DNA of 30,248 bases. It comes from Candidatus Saccharimonadota bacterium. GTDB taxonomy: Bacteria; Patescibacteriota; Saccharimonadia; Saccharimonadales; EFPC-124. How positions within the stretch are numbered: the stretch's first letter is position 1; each line of letters starts with the position of its first letter. A program made the translations under genes and the position numbers. The DNA lies in NCBI GenBank assembly GCA_016880595.1, contig JAEHDC010000065.1, forward strand, positions 1 to 30,248, in the 5' to 3' direction. The notes beneath the pieces are model-generated. The model did not search any database. It saw only the letters and a program-made list of their open reading frames with translations, and had not been told where the DNA came from. Positions 14,734 through 22,498 of the stretch are shown here, one piece after another.

Positions 14734-16155
14734 TTACTCTTCATCGTAAGTGACCATTAACGCACGTGAATTAATTTGCCGCAACGTTTCAAGGGTAACG
14801 GATACAACAATAAGTAGACCTGTGCCACCAATTGCCAAATTTGTTGCCCCTGTGTAACCAAATTTAGCAAAAGCAAATTCAAAGACAAATGGCAAAACCG
14901 CAATTATGCCAAGAGCGATTGAGCCAAAAAGCGTAAGACGAGTAACTGTTCGGTTTAAATATCGCTCGGTTTGCTTGCCGGGGCGAATATTTGCTATAAA
15001 GCCACCTTGCTTTTGCAGGTTTTCTGCTATTTCGTTCGAGTTAAATACAATGCGAGTGTAGAAGTAAGTAAACGCAACAACTAACAAAAAATATACCGCA
15101 GGATAAATTAGTGTTGTCATATCGCCGTACAGAAAGGTAGTTGAGCTTGGCGTTTGAAACCAGGTGGATAGGTTTGTGCCAACTTCTTGCATACCTGTGT
15201 TGGAGCTAGTCTTTAAAAGCTGTCCAACAAAAGCTGGTATTGCCAAAAAGGCAACAGCAAAAATAACAGGAATTACGCCAGCAGTTATTAGCTTAATTGG
15301 TAGAATGCTAGTTACGCCACCATACGCTCTATTGCCCTGGACTTTCTTGGCATAGTTTATGTGAATAACTCGCTGTGCCTCGTTAATTTTTACAATCACG
15401 TATAAGGTAATAAGGCCTAGAACAGCTAAAATCGCAGCTACAAGAGTAGCTTCGCCGTTAATAGGCAGTGTGAACCAACCAAAAACATTTAGTGCATCTT
15501 CTGTGCTAGAAACAGTAGCTATGGACGAAATAAGCGTACCGAGCGTTTCTGGCATTTGGCTAATGATCCCTGCAAAAATGAGCAGCGACATGCCGTTGCC
15601 AACGCCTTGTTCGGTAATCAACTCGCCAAGCCACATTAACAGCATTGCCCCAGCTGTAAGCGCACTAACCATTATAACCCACTGAAGCATAGTAGTGCCA
15701 GCAGTGATGTCGATGCCAGAGGCGCTAGTTAGAATTGTTTGCCGCAGAATAAAAATAAAAGCGATTGACTGCAAAACTGCCAACGGCAATGTAATAAGCC
15801 GCGTCCATTGCTGGATCTTGCGGCGTCCAACTTCACCATCTTTGTGCATCTCCTCAAGCTGCGGAATAGCCTTTGTGAGCAATTGAGTAACAACAGATGC
15901 GGTAATATATGGAGAAAGCCCAACAAGCACAATTGAAACACTCGAGAGGGTGCCGCCCGTGAGCAAGTTCATAAATCCTCCAAGATTTGATTGTGACATT
16001 AGGTTTTCTAGCACTTGTTTAAGTTGCGTTGGCTCAGCCAGAGGTACTGGGATGTGCGCTAAAAATCTAAAGACAACAATAATTGCTAGTACAATAAGAA
16101 GCCGCTTTTGCATGTCGCGGTTTTTGAGTGAGGCAAGGATTGTTTTCCAGTTCAT
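14734..16155 (-). CDS. secY: Protein translocase subunit SecY
   Basis: 473 residues with ten predicted membrane helices, the channel of the Sec translocon in the inner membrane. Markers are FRFLAHIPVPLAEP after helix 1, GLSPYITASVVTQLL (plug/TM2b region), the GNGMSLLIFAGI segment, and the cytoplasmic loop with YAKKVQGNRAYGG. It is somewhat longer than E. coli SecY (443). Unlike the usual order, it does not share a transcript with rplO, because a terminator lies between them, and no adk or map follows. There is no Shine-Dalgarno before ATG 16153-16155, and its promoter was not identified with confidence. Confidence 0.96.
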   Translation of the reverse strand: MNWKTILASLKNRDMQKRLLIVLAIIVVFRFLAHIPVPLAEPTQLKQVLENLMSQSNLGGFMNLLTGGTLSSVSIVLVGLSPYITASVVTQLLTKAIPQLEEMHKDGEVGRRKIQQWTRLITLPLAVLQSIAFIFILRQTILTSASGIDITAGTTMLQWVIMVSALTAGAMLLMWLGELITEQGVGNGMSLLIFAGIISQMPETLGTLISSIATVSSTEDALNVFGWFTLPINGEATLVAAILAVLGLITLYVIVKINEAQRVIHINYAKKVQGNRAYGGVTSILPIKLITAGVIPVIFAVAFLAIPAFVGQLLKTSSNTGMQEVGTNLSTWFQTPSSTTFLYGDMTTLIYPAVYFLLVVAFTYFYTRIVFNSNEIAENLQKQGGFIANIRPGKQTERYLNRTVTRLTLFGSIALGIIAVLPFVFEFAFAKFGYTGATNLAIGGTGLLIVVSVTLETLRQINSRALMVTYDEE

Positions 16156-16255
16156 AAGTTATTTGATCTTTTACTCTAATACTCATTAAAACATACCACA
16201 TTTTAGTACGTTTGCGCTAGGGCTTTTAACATTTTCCTAAAACCGAATACAATCT

Positions 16256-16281
16256 AAAAAGCGCATTTTCATGCGCCTTTT
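16256..16281 (-). terminator. Terminator of the rplC-rplO operon
   Basis: On the minus strand AAAAGGCGCAT, loop GAAA, ATGCGCTTTTT: an 11-bp stem with one G-T pair, a GNRA-type tetraloop and a built-in T-tract. It begins five bases after the rplO stop and separates it from secY. Confidence 0.8.
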
Positions 16282-16285
16282 AGAA

Positions 16286-16762
16286 TTATTCTTTTTTTTC
16301 TTTTGGTTTGCTTGAAGGCAAATGTGGAGTTTCCACCTTTTCAAAACTGCCACCTGCTTTCTTAATAGCCTCTTGAGCGCCCTTACTAGCGCCTTGAACC
16401 TTTACAGTGACTTTGCCATTAACCTCACCTCGCAAAATAATTTTTACAGAATGATATGGCGTAGCAATTAAGTTGGCATCAAAAAGCGTCATGTTATCAG
16501 CTGTTTTGCCGTCAAGGCTGCTTAACATATCCGTGTAAACAACCTGTGCAGGCACGCGCAAACTCTTAAAACCATGCAGTTTTGGAACGCGTTGCATTAG
16601 CGGACCTTGACCGCCCATAAATGTTGCGTAATGCTTGTGGCCAGTTCGAGAATTCTGACCTTTTGTCCCGCGGCCAGCAGTCTTACCTTGGCCGGCAGAA
16701 ATACCGCGACCAACTCGCTTGCGGTCTTTATTGCCATCAACTTGTAGTTCGTTAAACTTCAT
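16286..16762 (-). CDS. rplO: 50S ribosomal protein L15 (uL15)
   Basis: 158 residues (E. coli 144). The Gly/Arg-rich N-terminus (RKRVGRGISAGQGKTAGRGT), GHKHYATFMGGQGPLMQRVPK and the C-terminal VKVQGASKGAQEAIKKAGG are typical. A late assembly protein. Its ATG overlaps the rpsE stop by one base, leaving no place for rpmD (L30). A Lys/Glu tail (SKPKEKKE) ends it, then the terminator. Confidence 0.97.
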   Translation of the reverse strand: MKFNELQVDGNKDRKRVGRGISAGQGKTAGRGTKGQNSRTGHKHYATFMGGQGPLMQRVPKLHGFKSLRVPAQVVYTDMLSSLDGKTADNMTLFDANLIATPYHSVKIILRGEVNGKVTVKVQGASKGAQEAIKKAGGSFEKVETPHLPSSKPKEKKE

Positions 16763-17364
16763 TATGCAGCCTCCTCGCTAACTTCAGTTTTTTTGACTGA
16801 TCGTTTAGTAGGCTTGTTAATCCATTTATCCTGCTCAACCAGTTTGCGCAAAGCCTCAATTGTTGCATAGGCGTTATTGACCTTATTGTTTGAGCCAAGA
16901 GCCTTGCCAAGAAGGTTCTTAACGCCTGTAAGCTGCATAATTGAGCGCATCACGCCGCCGGCAATAATACCGGTACCTGGTGCAGCTGGCATAATCAACA
17001 CTTTGGCGCCGGCAATTTTTGCCTCAACCTCGTGCGGAATTGTCATTCTATCAGTAACTGGGAATGTGATGAGCTGTTTTTTAGCTTTATCTGTAGCTTT
17101 TGCTACAGCAGCTTGAACGTCCTGACCCTTGGCAACACCAACGCCAACTCGCTGCTTGCCATCGCCAACAGCGACCAAAGCTTTAAAACGAAAACGTCGG
17201 CCACCTTTAACTACGCGAGCAACTCTATCAATGCTAACTACGTATTCTTGGAAAATTTTCTCTTCTCGCGGCTCATTAGAGCGTTCGTTGCCACGACGGC
17301 CACGGTTTGGCGCACCTTGTCGGCGCTTATCGCGAGGATCTATACTAACTGCTTGTGTTGTCAT
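16762..17364 (-). CDS. rpsE: 30S ribosomal protein S5 (uS5)
   Basis: 200 residues from the chosen ATG 17362-17364, which lies one base after the rplR stop and has GGAG at seven bases. A longer frame back to 17403 would run into rplR and is rejected. The N-terminal extension (about 45 residues, Arg/Glu-rich) precedes the double-stranded-RNA-type fold with RVARVVKGGRRFRFKALVAVGD. GIIAGGVMRSIMQLTGVKN is the C-terminal core. S5 helps mRNA entry and decoding fidelity. It is longer than E. coli S5 (167). Confidence 0.96.
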   Translation of the reverse strand: MTTQAVSIDPRDKRRQGAPNRGRRGNERSNEPREEKIFQEYVVSIDRVARVVKGGRRFRFKALVAVGDGKQRVGVGVAKGQDVQAAVAKATDKAKKQLITFPVTDRMTIPHEVEAKIAGAKVLIMPAAPGTGIIAGGVMRSIMQLTGVKNLLGKALGSNNKVNNAYATIEALRKLVEQDKWINKPTKRSVKKTEVSEEAA

Positions 17365-17365
17365 A

Positions 17366-17722
17366 TTAAAACTCCAAACCACCTTCTCGCGCTGCATCAG
17401 CAAGCGCTTTTAAGCGGCCATGATATTTACGTCCATTTCGGTCAAAAACAACTTTTGTTATGTGTGCCTTCTTGGCTTTAGCGGCAATATCTTTACCGAC
17501 CCAAGCCGCCTTTTCACTCAAGCTCCCTGTAGCAACCTTGGCAACAGCAGTTGAGCTACTTACCAAAGTGGTGCCCTTTGCGTCATTTATAATCTGAGCG
17601 TGAATGTGCATATTACTTAAATAGACACTTAGACGTGGACGCTCATCTGTACCAATGACCTTTGAGCGTACGCGGTTTTTACGCAACAAACGTGAAGCAA
17701 TTTTTTGTGTAATTTTACCCAT
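17366..17722 (-). CDS. rplR: 50S ribosomal protein L18 (uL18)
   Basis: 118 residues (E. coli 117). KNRVRSKVIGTDERPRLSVY, the SNMHIHAQIINDAKGTTL strand and the FDRNGRKYHGRLKALADAAREGGLEF end match the family. It binds 5S rRNA. Two bases separate it from rplF. Its last codons carry the ribosome site of rpsE. Confidence 0.97.
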   Translation of the reverse strand: MGKITQKIASRLLRKNRVRSKVIGTDERPRLSVYLSNMHIHAQIINDAKGTTLVSSSTAVAKVATGSLSEKAAWVGKDIAAKAKKAHITKVVFDRNGRKYHGRLKALADAAREGGLEF

Positions 17723-17724
17723 GA

Positions 17725-18264
17725 TTATTTGCCTCCTGTCTTACCGGCTTTACGACGTAGTACTTCGTCAATATACTTAATGCCCTTGCCCTTATACGGC
17801 TCCGGCTTTTTAAGCGAGCGGATCTCGGCAGCTGCCTGACCAACTTCTTGCTTGTTGATGCCAGTTACTGTAATAATATTCTTCTCTACTTTTAGTTCAA
17901 TCCCATCTTTTGCTTGATACTTTACAGGATGAGAAAAACCAATTGCAAAATCCAGCGTCTTGCCGCCACCGCTAACGCGATAGCCAACGCCATTAAGCTC
18001 TAACTTCTTTTCAAAACCTTTTGTAACGCCGGTTACCATATTGGCAACTAACGCTCGCATAAGGCCGTGACCAGCACGTGCCAACTGTTCATCGTTCGCA
18101 CGAGACACAATTGCAGCGCCATCTTCAACCTTTACGGTTACGTCAGGCTGGCCAAATTGCGAAAGCGTACCCTTTGGGCCAGTGACGGTCACAGTTTGAT
18201 CGTCGCCGACCGTGATTGTCACGCCATTCGGGATCTGAATTGGCAGTTTTCCGATTCGACTCAT
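17725..18264 (-). CDS. rplF: 50S ribosomal protein L6 (uL6)
   Basis: 179 residues, about the E. coli length (177). Two related beta/alpha domains are present: the first starts MSRIGKLPIQIPNGV, and the second holds LNGVGYRVSGGGKTLDFAIGFSHPV. The C-terminal KKPEPYKGKGIKYIDEVLRRKAGK is the rRNA-binding end near the factor-binding site. GGAG precedes the ATG. Confidence 0.97.
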   Translation of the reverse strand: MSRIGKLPIQIPNGVTITVGDDQTVTVTGPKGTLSQFGQPDVTVKVEDGAAIVSRANDEQLARAGHGLMRALVANMVTGVTKGFEKKLELNGVGYRVSGGGKTLDFAIGFSHPVKYQAKDGIELKVEKNIITVTGINKQEVGQAAAEIRSLKKPEPYKGKGIKYIDEVLRRKAGKTGGK

Positions 18265-18274
18265 TTTTTACTCC

Positions 18275-18676
18275 TTAATAAACCTTACATAGGACTTCAC
18301 CGCCCAAGCGCGCTTTACGCGCAGCCTGGCCAGTCATAACGCCCTTACTTGTAGAAACTAAAACTATACCGCGACCATTTTTGATGCGTGGAATTTCATC
18401 AGCACCAGCGTAAACGCGGCGACCTGGCTTGCTAACGCGTTGAATCTCTGTTATTACAGAATTTTCACCAGGCTCATTTATTGTGATAACGATCGTACCA
18501 CGAGGCTTGGCCTCAACCATCTTAACGTCAGTAAGATAGCCAGCTTTTTTAAGCTGTTTTGCAATCGTTAACTTAATTTTGCTTGCCGGAACAATCACTT
18601 CTGTTTTATTGACTGCAACGGCGTTGCGAATGCGTGTTAACAAATCAGCAATTGGATCAGATGTTTGCATACTCAT
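18275..18676 (-). CDS. rpsH: 30S ribosomal protein S8 (uS8)
   Basis: 133 residues (E. coli 130). DPIADLLTRIRNAVAVNK at the start and the C-terminal GRGIVLVSTSKGVMTGQAARKARLGGEVLCKVY are diagnostic. It binds the central domain of 16S rRNA and in E. coli represses the spc operon through mRNA binding; whether that happens here is unknown. Ten bases separate it from each neighbour. Confidence 0.97.
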   Translation of the reverse strand: MSMQTSDPIADLLTRIRNAVAVNKTEVIVPASKIKLTIAKQLKKAGYLTDVKMVEAKPRGTIVITINEPGENSVITEIQRVSKPGRRVYAGADEIPRIKNGRGIVLVSTSKGVMTGQAARKARLGGEVLCKVY

Positions 18677-18686
18677 ATTTTTTCTC

Positions 18687-18956
18687 CTACCAGCTGGCCT
18701 TTGTTACGCCCGGGATTTCTCCCTTGCTTGCTTTTTCGCGGAAACTTATACGATCAAGCCCAAAACGACGCATGTAAGCACGTGGGCGGCCGCTTAAAGC
18801 TGATCGGTTTTTGCGTCTGGTTGGACTGCTGTTTCTAGGCAACAGCGCCAATCCATCGTAATCGCCAGCCGCTTTTAATTCTGCGCGCTTCTCGGCATAT
18901 TTTGCAATTAACATTAGGCGCTTTTTGTCGCGGGCAACTATTGACTTCTTAGCCAT
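18687..18956 (-). CDS. rpsN: 30S ribosomal protein S14 (uS14), zinc-free form
   Basis: 89 residues. The core LPRNSSPTRRKNRSALSGRP and YMRRFGLDRISFREKASKGEIPGVTKASW are typical of uS14. The short zinc-binding type (about 61 residues, CxxC pairs) would have cysteines around the SPTR segment. None are present, so this is the C-minus type. The ATG directly follows the rplE stop with no gap. Confidence 0.97.
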   Translation of the reverse strand: MAKKSIVARDKKRLMLIAKYAEKRAELKAAGDYDGLALLPRNSSPTRRKNRSALSGRPRAYMRRFGLDRISFREKASKGEIPGVTKASW

Positions 18957-19547
18957 TTAGCGGTTCTCCTTCTCAAACGGTATTCCAAAGCCGGCTAATA
19001 ACGCGCGGCTGTGTGATTTTTCTTGAGCTTTAATTACGAAATTAATTTGCAATCCATGGACTGTTGTCGTATCTACAAAACCAAGCTCTGGAAATACTGA
19101 TTGATCCGTTAACCCGATACTGTAATTGCCATCCTTGTCAAAAGCTTTGGCGCTTACGCCGTGAAAATCGCGGACGCGAGGCAAAACAACGTTAATTAGT
19201 CGATCTAAAAATTCGTACATTCGCCGGTCGCGCAAGGTAACGCTCACGCCGATGCGGTTCATTCCGCGGCGAATTTTAAAGGTAGCAATTGATTTCTTCG
19301 CCATGCGGTCAACTGGCTGTTGACCAGTGATCTTGCGTAAAGTATTTGCTACTGTTTCGTAGTAGCTCTTATCGTCTTTATGCTTGCCCAAACCAACGTT
19401 AAGCGTAATTTTCTCGAGTCGAGGCGCCTGATGCGCATTCTCGAGTTTTAGCTCTTTTTGGAGACGGGATACAAGCTCACCTCTGTAGAGAGCCTTAAGA
19501 CGAGCAGTATCTGCTTGCTGGCGACTTACTGTCTTGGCACTAGCCAT
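18957..19547 (-). CDS. rplE: 50S ribosomal protein L5 (uL5)
   Basis: 196 residues from ATG 19545-19547, which lies one base after the rplX stop with GGAG ten bases away. A longer frame to 19601 would overlap rplX and is rejected. PRLEKITLNVGLGKHKDDKS, GQQPVDRMAKKSIATFKIRRG and the C-terminal GLQINFVIKAQEKSHSRALLAGFGIPF fit the family. It binds 5S rRNA and contacts P-site tRNA. An extra 20 residues extend the N-terminus against E. coli L5 (179). Confidence 0.96.
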   Translation of the reverse strand: MASAKTVSRQQADTARLKALYRGELVSRLQKELKLENAHQAPRLEKITLNVGLGKHKDDKSYYETVANTLRKITGQQPVDRMAKKSIATFKIRRGMNRIGVSVTLRDRRMYEFLDRLINVVLPRVRDFHGVSAKAFDKDGNYSIGLTDQSVFPELGFVDTTTVHGLQINFVIKAQEKSHSRALLAGFGIPFEKENR

Positions 19548-19548
19548 A

Positions 19549-19866
19549 TTACTTAATCTCCTTATTACCGGCTTGGCGCGCAACGCGCACCTTTGTGCCA
19601 TCTTTTTTTACTTCAAAGCCAACTCGGGTTGTTTTATTGGGGTTGTCTGGGTTAATCAAAGCAACTTTGCTGATATCTAAACCAACGTGAATCTCTTTGG
19701 TGCCACCCTGAGGATTAGCTACGCTTGGTTTTATAAACCGTTTGCGCAGACCAATTCCCTCTAAAACAACTTTATTCTGCTTCGAGATGACGCTTAACAC
19801 CTTAGCGGTTTTACCTTTTTCGCCGCCGCTAATAACCTTTACAAGGTCGCCTGTTTTGATTTTCAT
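19549..19866 (-). CDS. rplX: 50S ribosomal protein L24 (uL24)
   Basis: 105 residues (E. coli 104). The KOW motif lies at the N-terminus (KTGDLVKVISGGEKGKTAKVL), followed by VVLEGIGLRKRFIKPSVANPQGG. An assembly initiator bound to the 5' domain of 23S rRNA. Its ATG shares one base with the rplN stop. Confidence 0.97.
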   Translation of the reverse strand: MKIKTGDLVKVISGGEKGKTAKVLSVISKQNKVVLEGIGLRKRFIKPSVANPQGGTKEIHVGLDISKVALINPDNPNKTTRVGFEVKKDGTKVRVARQAGNKEIK

Positions 19867-20234
19867 TACAGTACCTCCGGTGCTAAGCTGATAATCTTCA
19901 TGTATCCTTGTTCGCGAAGCTCGCGCGGCACCGGGCCGAACACGCGGGTCGCTTTAGGATTCTTGTCTTCACCAATAACCACAGCAGCGTTTTCGTCAAA
20001 TTTAATACTACTGCCATCCTTGCGCTTAATTGGTGCAACAGTGCGCACAACTACGGCTTTTACAACACTCTTGCGTTTTACGTTGCCAGCTGGATTTGCT
20101 TCTTTAACGCTAGCAACAATTATATCGCCGACGCCAGCGTAACGACGGCCAGTGCCGCCAAGAACGCGAATGCAAAGCAACTCGCGTGCGCCACTGTTAT
20201 CGGCTACTTTTAATCGGGATTCTTGTTGAATCAT
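19866..20234 (-). CDS. rplN: 50S ribosomal protein L14 (uL14)
   Basis: 122 residues, essentially the E. coli length (123). MIQQESRLKVADNSGARELL, GDIIVASVKEA and the end GYMKIISLAPEVL are hallmarks. It forms intersubunit bridges and is the site of the silencing factor RsfS. Two bases separate it from rpsQ. Confidence 0.98.
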   Translation of the reverse strand: MIQQESRLKVADNSGARELLCIRVLGGTGRRYAGVGDIIVASVKEANPAGNVKRKSVVKAVVVRTVAPIKRKDGSSIKFDENAAVVIGEDKNPKATRVFGPVPRELREQGYMKIISLAPEVL

Positions 20235-20236
20235 GA

Positions 20237-20509
20237 TTAAACCTCCACCTCTTTGAGCTTATCTGTTGCATGACCAGTCTCAACAATTTGGCTCAAGACA
20301 AACGATTTGTGCTTGCTGATTGGACGAGTTTCGGTAATTTCTACCTTGTCGCCAATGTGAGCCTCATTCTTTTCGTCATGCGCTGCAATTTTCTTGGTTA
20401 CTTTGTAGCGCTTGCCATAGATTGGGTGGGTGACGCTGCGTGAGATTTCAACGACAATTGTCTTATCTTGCACATCAGATACAACCATCCCTATTAATTT
20501 ACGTATCAT
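20237..20509 (-). CDS. rpsQ: 30S ribosomal protein S17 (uS17)
   Basis: 90 residues from ATG 20507-20509, one base after the rpmC stop. The longer frame up to 20560 would overlap rpmC and is rejected. The OB fold is visible as IGMVVSDVQDKTIVVEISR, HPIYGKRYKVTKKIAAHDE and GDKVEITETRPISKHKSF. An early 16S rRNA binder. Confidence 0.96.
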   Translation of the reverse strand: MIRKLIGMVVSDVQDKTIVVEISRSVTHPIYGKRYKVTKKIAAHDEKNEAHIGDKVEITETRPISKHKSFVLSQIVETGHATDKLKEVEV

Positions 20510-20510
20510 A

Positions 20511-20756
20511 TTATTTCTTTTGCTCCTTTTGCGCCTCTGAGGAAGCTTGGAATTTTTCACTCAAGACAGTTGATGCTTTTGCAATATCCTTGCGGATTTT
20601 GCCAATAACTGCTGTGCTTGGTAATTCCCCAGCTTTATTAGCGCGGTGCTGTTCGACCAACTCTTTACGAAGATCAGCTATTTTAGTTACTAATTGCTTT
20701 TCGTCTAATTTACGGAAGTCTTCTATAACGTTGACTTTTTTCTTAGTCCCTGCCAT
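20511..20756 (-). CDS. rpmC: 50S ribosomal protein L29 (uL29)
   Basis: 81 residues, mainly two helices. KLDEKQLVTKIADLRKELVEQHRANKAGELP and IGKIRKDIAKASTVL (named here by the L-x-x-K-I-x-x-L-R-K-E-L pattern) match uL29, which sits by the tunnel exit and contacts SRP and trigger factor. It is longer than E. coli L29 (63) at both ends, with a Gln/Lys tail. Confidence 0.95.
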   Translation of the reverse strand: MAGTKKKVNVIEDFRKLDEKQLVTKIADLRKELVEQHRANKAGELPSTAVIGKIRKDIAKASTVLSEKFQASSEAQKEQKK

Positions 20757-20757
20757 A

Positions 20758-21171
20758 TTATACTTCCTCTCGTTTTATAAACTTAGTTTTTACAGGCAGC
20801 TTGTGACCTGCAAGCCTCATGGCCTCGCGGGCAACTTCTTCGCTTACACCCTTTATCTCAAACATTACTGTGCCAGCCTTAACTTTAGCTGCAAAGTACT
20901 CTGGGTTACCCTTGCCGCCACCCATTTTGACGTCTTGCGGTTTTTTGGTAACAGGCGTGTGAGGAAATATTCGGATCCAAACTTTACCGCCACGCTTCAT
21001 GTAACGGGTCATTGCCTGGCGAGCGGCCTCGATTTGACGTGAGGTAATTCGCTCATTTTCTTGGCTCTGCATACCGTAATCGCCAAACGCGATGTAGTTA
21101 CACGCAGTCGCAACGCCTGTATTTTTGCCGATACGCACTTTTCTGTGTGCTAATTTTTTTGGTAATAACAT
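20758..21171 (-). CDS. rplP: 50S ribosomal protein L16 (uL16)
   Basis: 137 residues (E. coli 136). FGDYGMQSQENERITSRQIE, KRGGKVWIRIFPHTPVTKKP and the GGGKGNPEYFAAKVKAGTVMFEI loop that reaches the A and P sites are present. Its N-terminus (LLPKKLAHRKVRIGKNTGVA) departs somewhat from the common LQPKRTKFRK pattern. One base separates rpmC from it. Confidence 0.97.
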   Translation of the reverse strand: MLLPKKLAHRKVRIGKNTGVATACNYIAFGDYGMQSQENERITSRQIEAARQAMTRYMKRGGKVWIRIFPHTPVTKKPQDVKMGGGKGNPEYFAAKVKAGTVMFEIKGVSEEVAREAMRLAGHKLPVKTKFIKREEV

Positions 21172-21181
21172 GACCTAACTC

Positions 21182-21814
21182 CTACGCCTCACCCTTGTAA
21201 ATCCAGACTTTAACGCCTACAACACCGGCGCCTGGAACTTGAGCAGTTGTTAAGTTGTAATCAATATCGGCACGCAAAGTGTGAAGAGGTACGCTGCCTT
21301 GAATCTCCTTTTCGCGACGAGACATTTCTGCGCCGCCCAAACGGCCAGCTACCTCAATGCGAACACCTCTGGCGCCAGCATTCATGCTGTTTTGCGCAGC
21401 CATCTTTACTGCGCGACGCCAGTTAATGCGACGCTCTAGCTGACGAGCAATGTTCTCACCAACAAGCTTAGCAGCCAGCTCTGGGCGTTTAACTTCTTCA
21501 ATGTTTAAACGAGATGGACCATTAATAATTTTCTCGATCATAGCTTTTAGCTCTTGTGCGCCAGAGCCGCCTCGCCCAATCACCACGCCGGCTTTTGCTG
21601 TGTGCACAGTAACTGTTGTAAGACTTGGCGAGCGCTCGATGTCAATCTTTTGGATTGTGGCTCGAGTTGCAAATTTAGCTTCGATTACTTGGCGAATCTT
21701 AATATCTTGGTTTAGCCAGTCAACATACTCGCGCTTGCTTGGAGCAAACCATTTACTGCGCCAGTTTTTATTCACCTGCAATCGAAAGCTTGTAGGGCTA
21801 ACTTTTTGACCCAT
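21182..21814 (-). CDS. rpsC: 30S ribosomal protein S3 (uS3)
   Basis: 210 residues (E. coli 233). MGQKVSPTSFRLQVNKNW start; the KH domain has VVIGRGGSGAQELKAMIEK with the GxxG loop. The C-terminal domain carries RAVKMAAQNSMNAGARGVRIEVAGRLGGAEMSR in its characteristic order. It forms part of the mRNA entry tunnel and helicase. Its start shares one base with the rplV stop. Confidence 0.97.
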   Translation of the reverse strand: MGQKVSPTSFRLQVNKNWRSKWFAPSKREYVDWLNQDIKIRQVIEAKFATRATIQKIDIERSPSLTTVTVHTAKAGVVIGRGGSGAQELKAMIEKIINGPSRLNIEEVKRPELAAKLVGENIARQLERRINWRRAVKMAAQNSMNAGARGVRIEVAGRLGGAEMSRREKEIQGSVPLHTLRADIDYNLTTAQVPGAGVVGVKVWIYKGEA

Positions 21815-22230
21815 TACTTGCTCTCCTTTTTAGCCTCTGGTTTTTTAGCTTCCGCTTTTTTAACCTCAGGCTTCTTAGCTTTAACTTCACCGCTCAGTTC
21901 CACTAAAATGTGGCTTGAGCGTTTTTGGTATGGTAATGCGCGTCCCATAGCTGCTGGTTTAAACCGCTTTAAGCGGGGACCAGCAGTTACCTGCAACTGA
22001 ACAATCTGTAAAGATGCTTCTGTTAGGTTGTGATTGTTAACTGCATTTGCCTTTGCTGATTCAATAACTTTAGCAACAGGCTTAGCTGCGCGCTTTGGTG
22101 TATGGCTTAGAATGATAAGCGCATCAGCAACAGATCGGCCGCGCACCAATGATGCGACCAAACCAATCTTGCGTGGACTTTGACGAACGCCAGAGGCGTT
22201 AGCTCGTACTATTGTTTTTACGTCTGCCAT
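21814..22230 (-). CDS. rplV: 50S ribosomal protein L22 (uL22)
   Basis: 138 residues against 110 in E. coli. RQSPRKIGLVASLVRGRSVADAL and the beta-hairpin region that reaches the exit tunnel (GPRLKRFKPAAMGRA) are family marks. A C-terminal tail of about 28 residues repeats the K-K-x-E-x-K-K-P-E pattern and is probably disordered. Both neighbours overlap it by one base. Confidence 0.97.
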   Translation of the reverse strand: MADVKTIVRANASGVRQSPRKIGLVASLVRGRSVADALIILSHTPKRAAKPVAKVIESAKANAVNNHNLTEASLQIVQLQVTAGPRLKRFKPAAMGRALPYQKRSSHILVELSGEVKAKKPEVKKAEAKKPEAKKESK

Positions 22231-22496
22231 TACTTCTTATCCTTCTTGGCGTGATTACGGAATTTGCGCGTTAGACTAAACTCACCTAGTTTGTGGCCAA
22301 CCATATTTTCGCTAATAAACACCGGTACATGCACGCGACCATTGTGAACGCCAATTGTGCGGCCTACCATATCTGGGCTAATTGTACTTGCGCGTGCCCA
22401 GGTGCGGATGATTGTACGATCATCACCGCCAAGTGCTGCAATTTTTTTGGCAAGTTTAGGGTCGATAAATGGACCTTTCTTAAGTGATCGACTCAT
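22230..22496 (-). CDS. rpsS: 30S ribosomal protein S19 (uS19)
   Basis: 88 residues (E. coli 92). MSRSLKKGPFIDPKLAKKI start, TWARASTISPDMVGRTIGVHNG core and GHKLGEFSLTRKF end. It lies in the head near S13. Two bases separate rplB from it. Confidence 0.98.
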   Translation of the reverse strand: MSRSLKKGPFIDPKLAKKIAALGGDDRTIIRTWARASTISPDMVGRTIGVHNGRVHVPVFISENMVGHKLGEFSLTRKFRNHAKKDKK

Positions 22497-22498
22497 AA

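Noticed and set aside
17365..17403. Longer start for rpsE
   Set aside because: It would overlap rplR by 38 bases, while the ATG at 17364 has a good GGAG and lies one base after the rplR stop.
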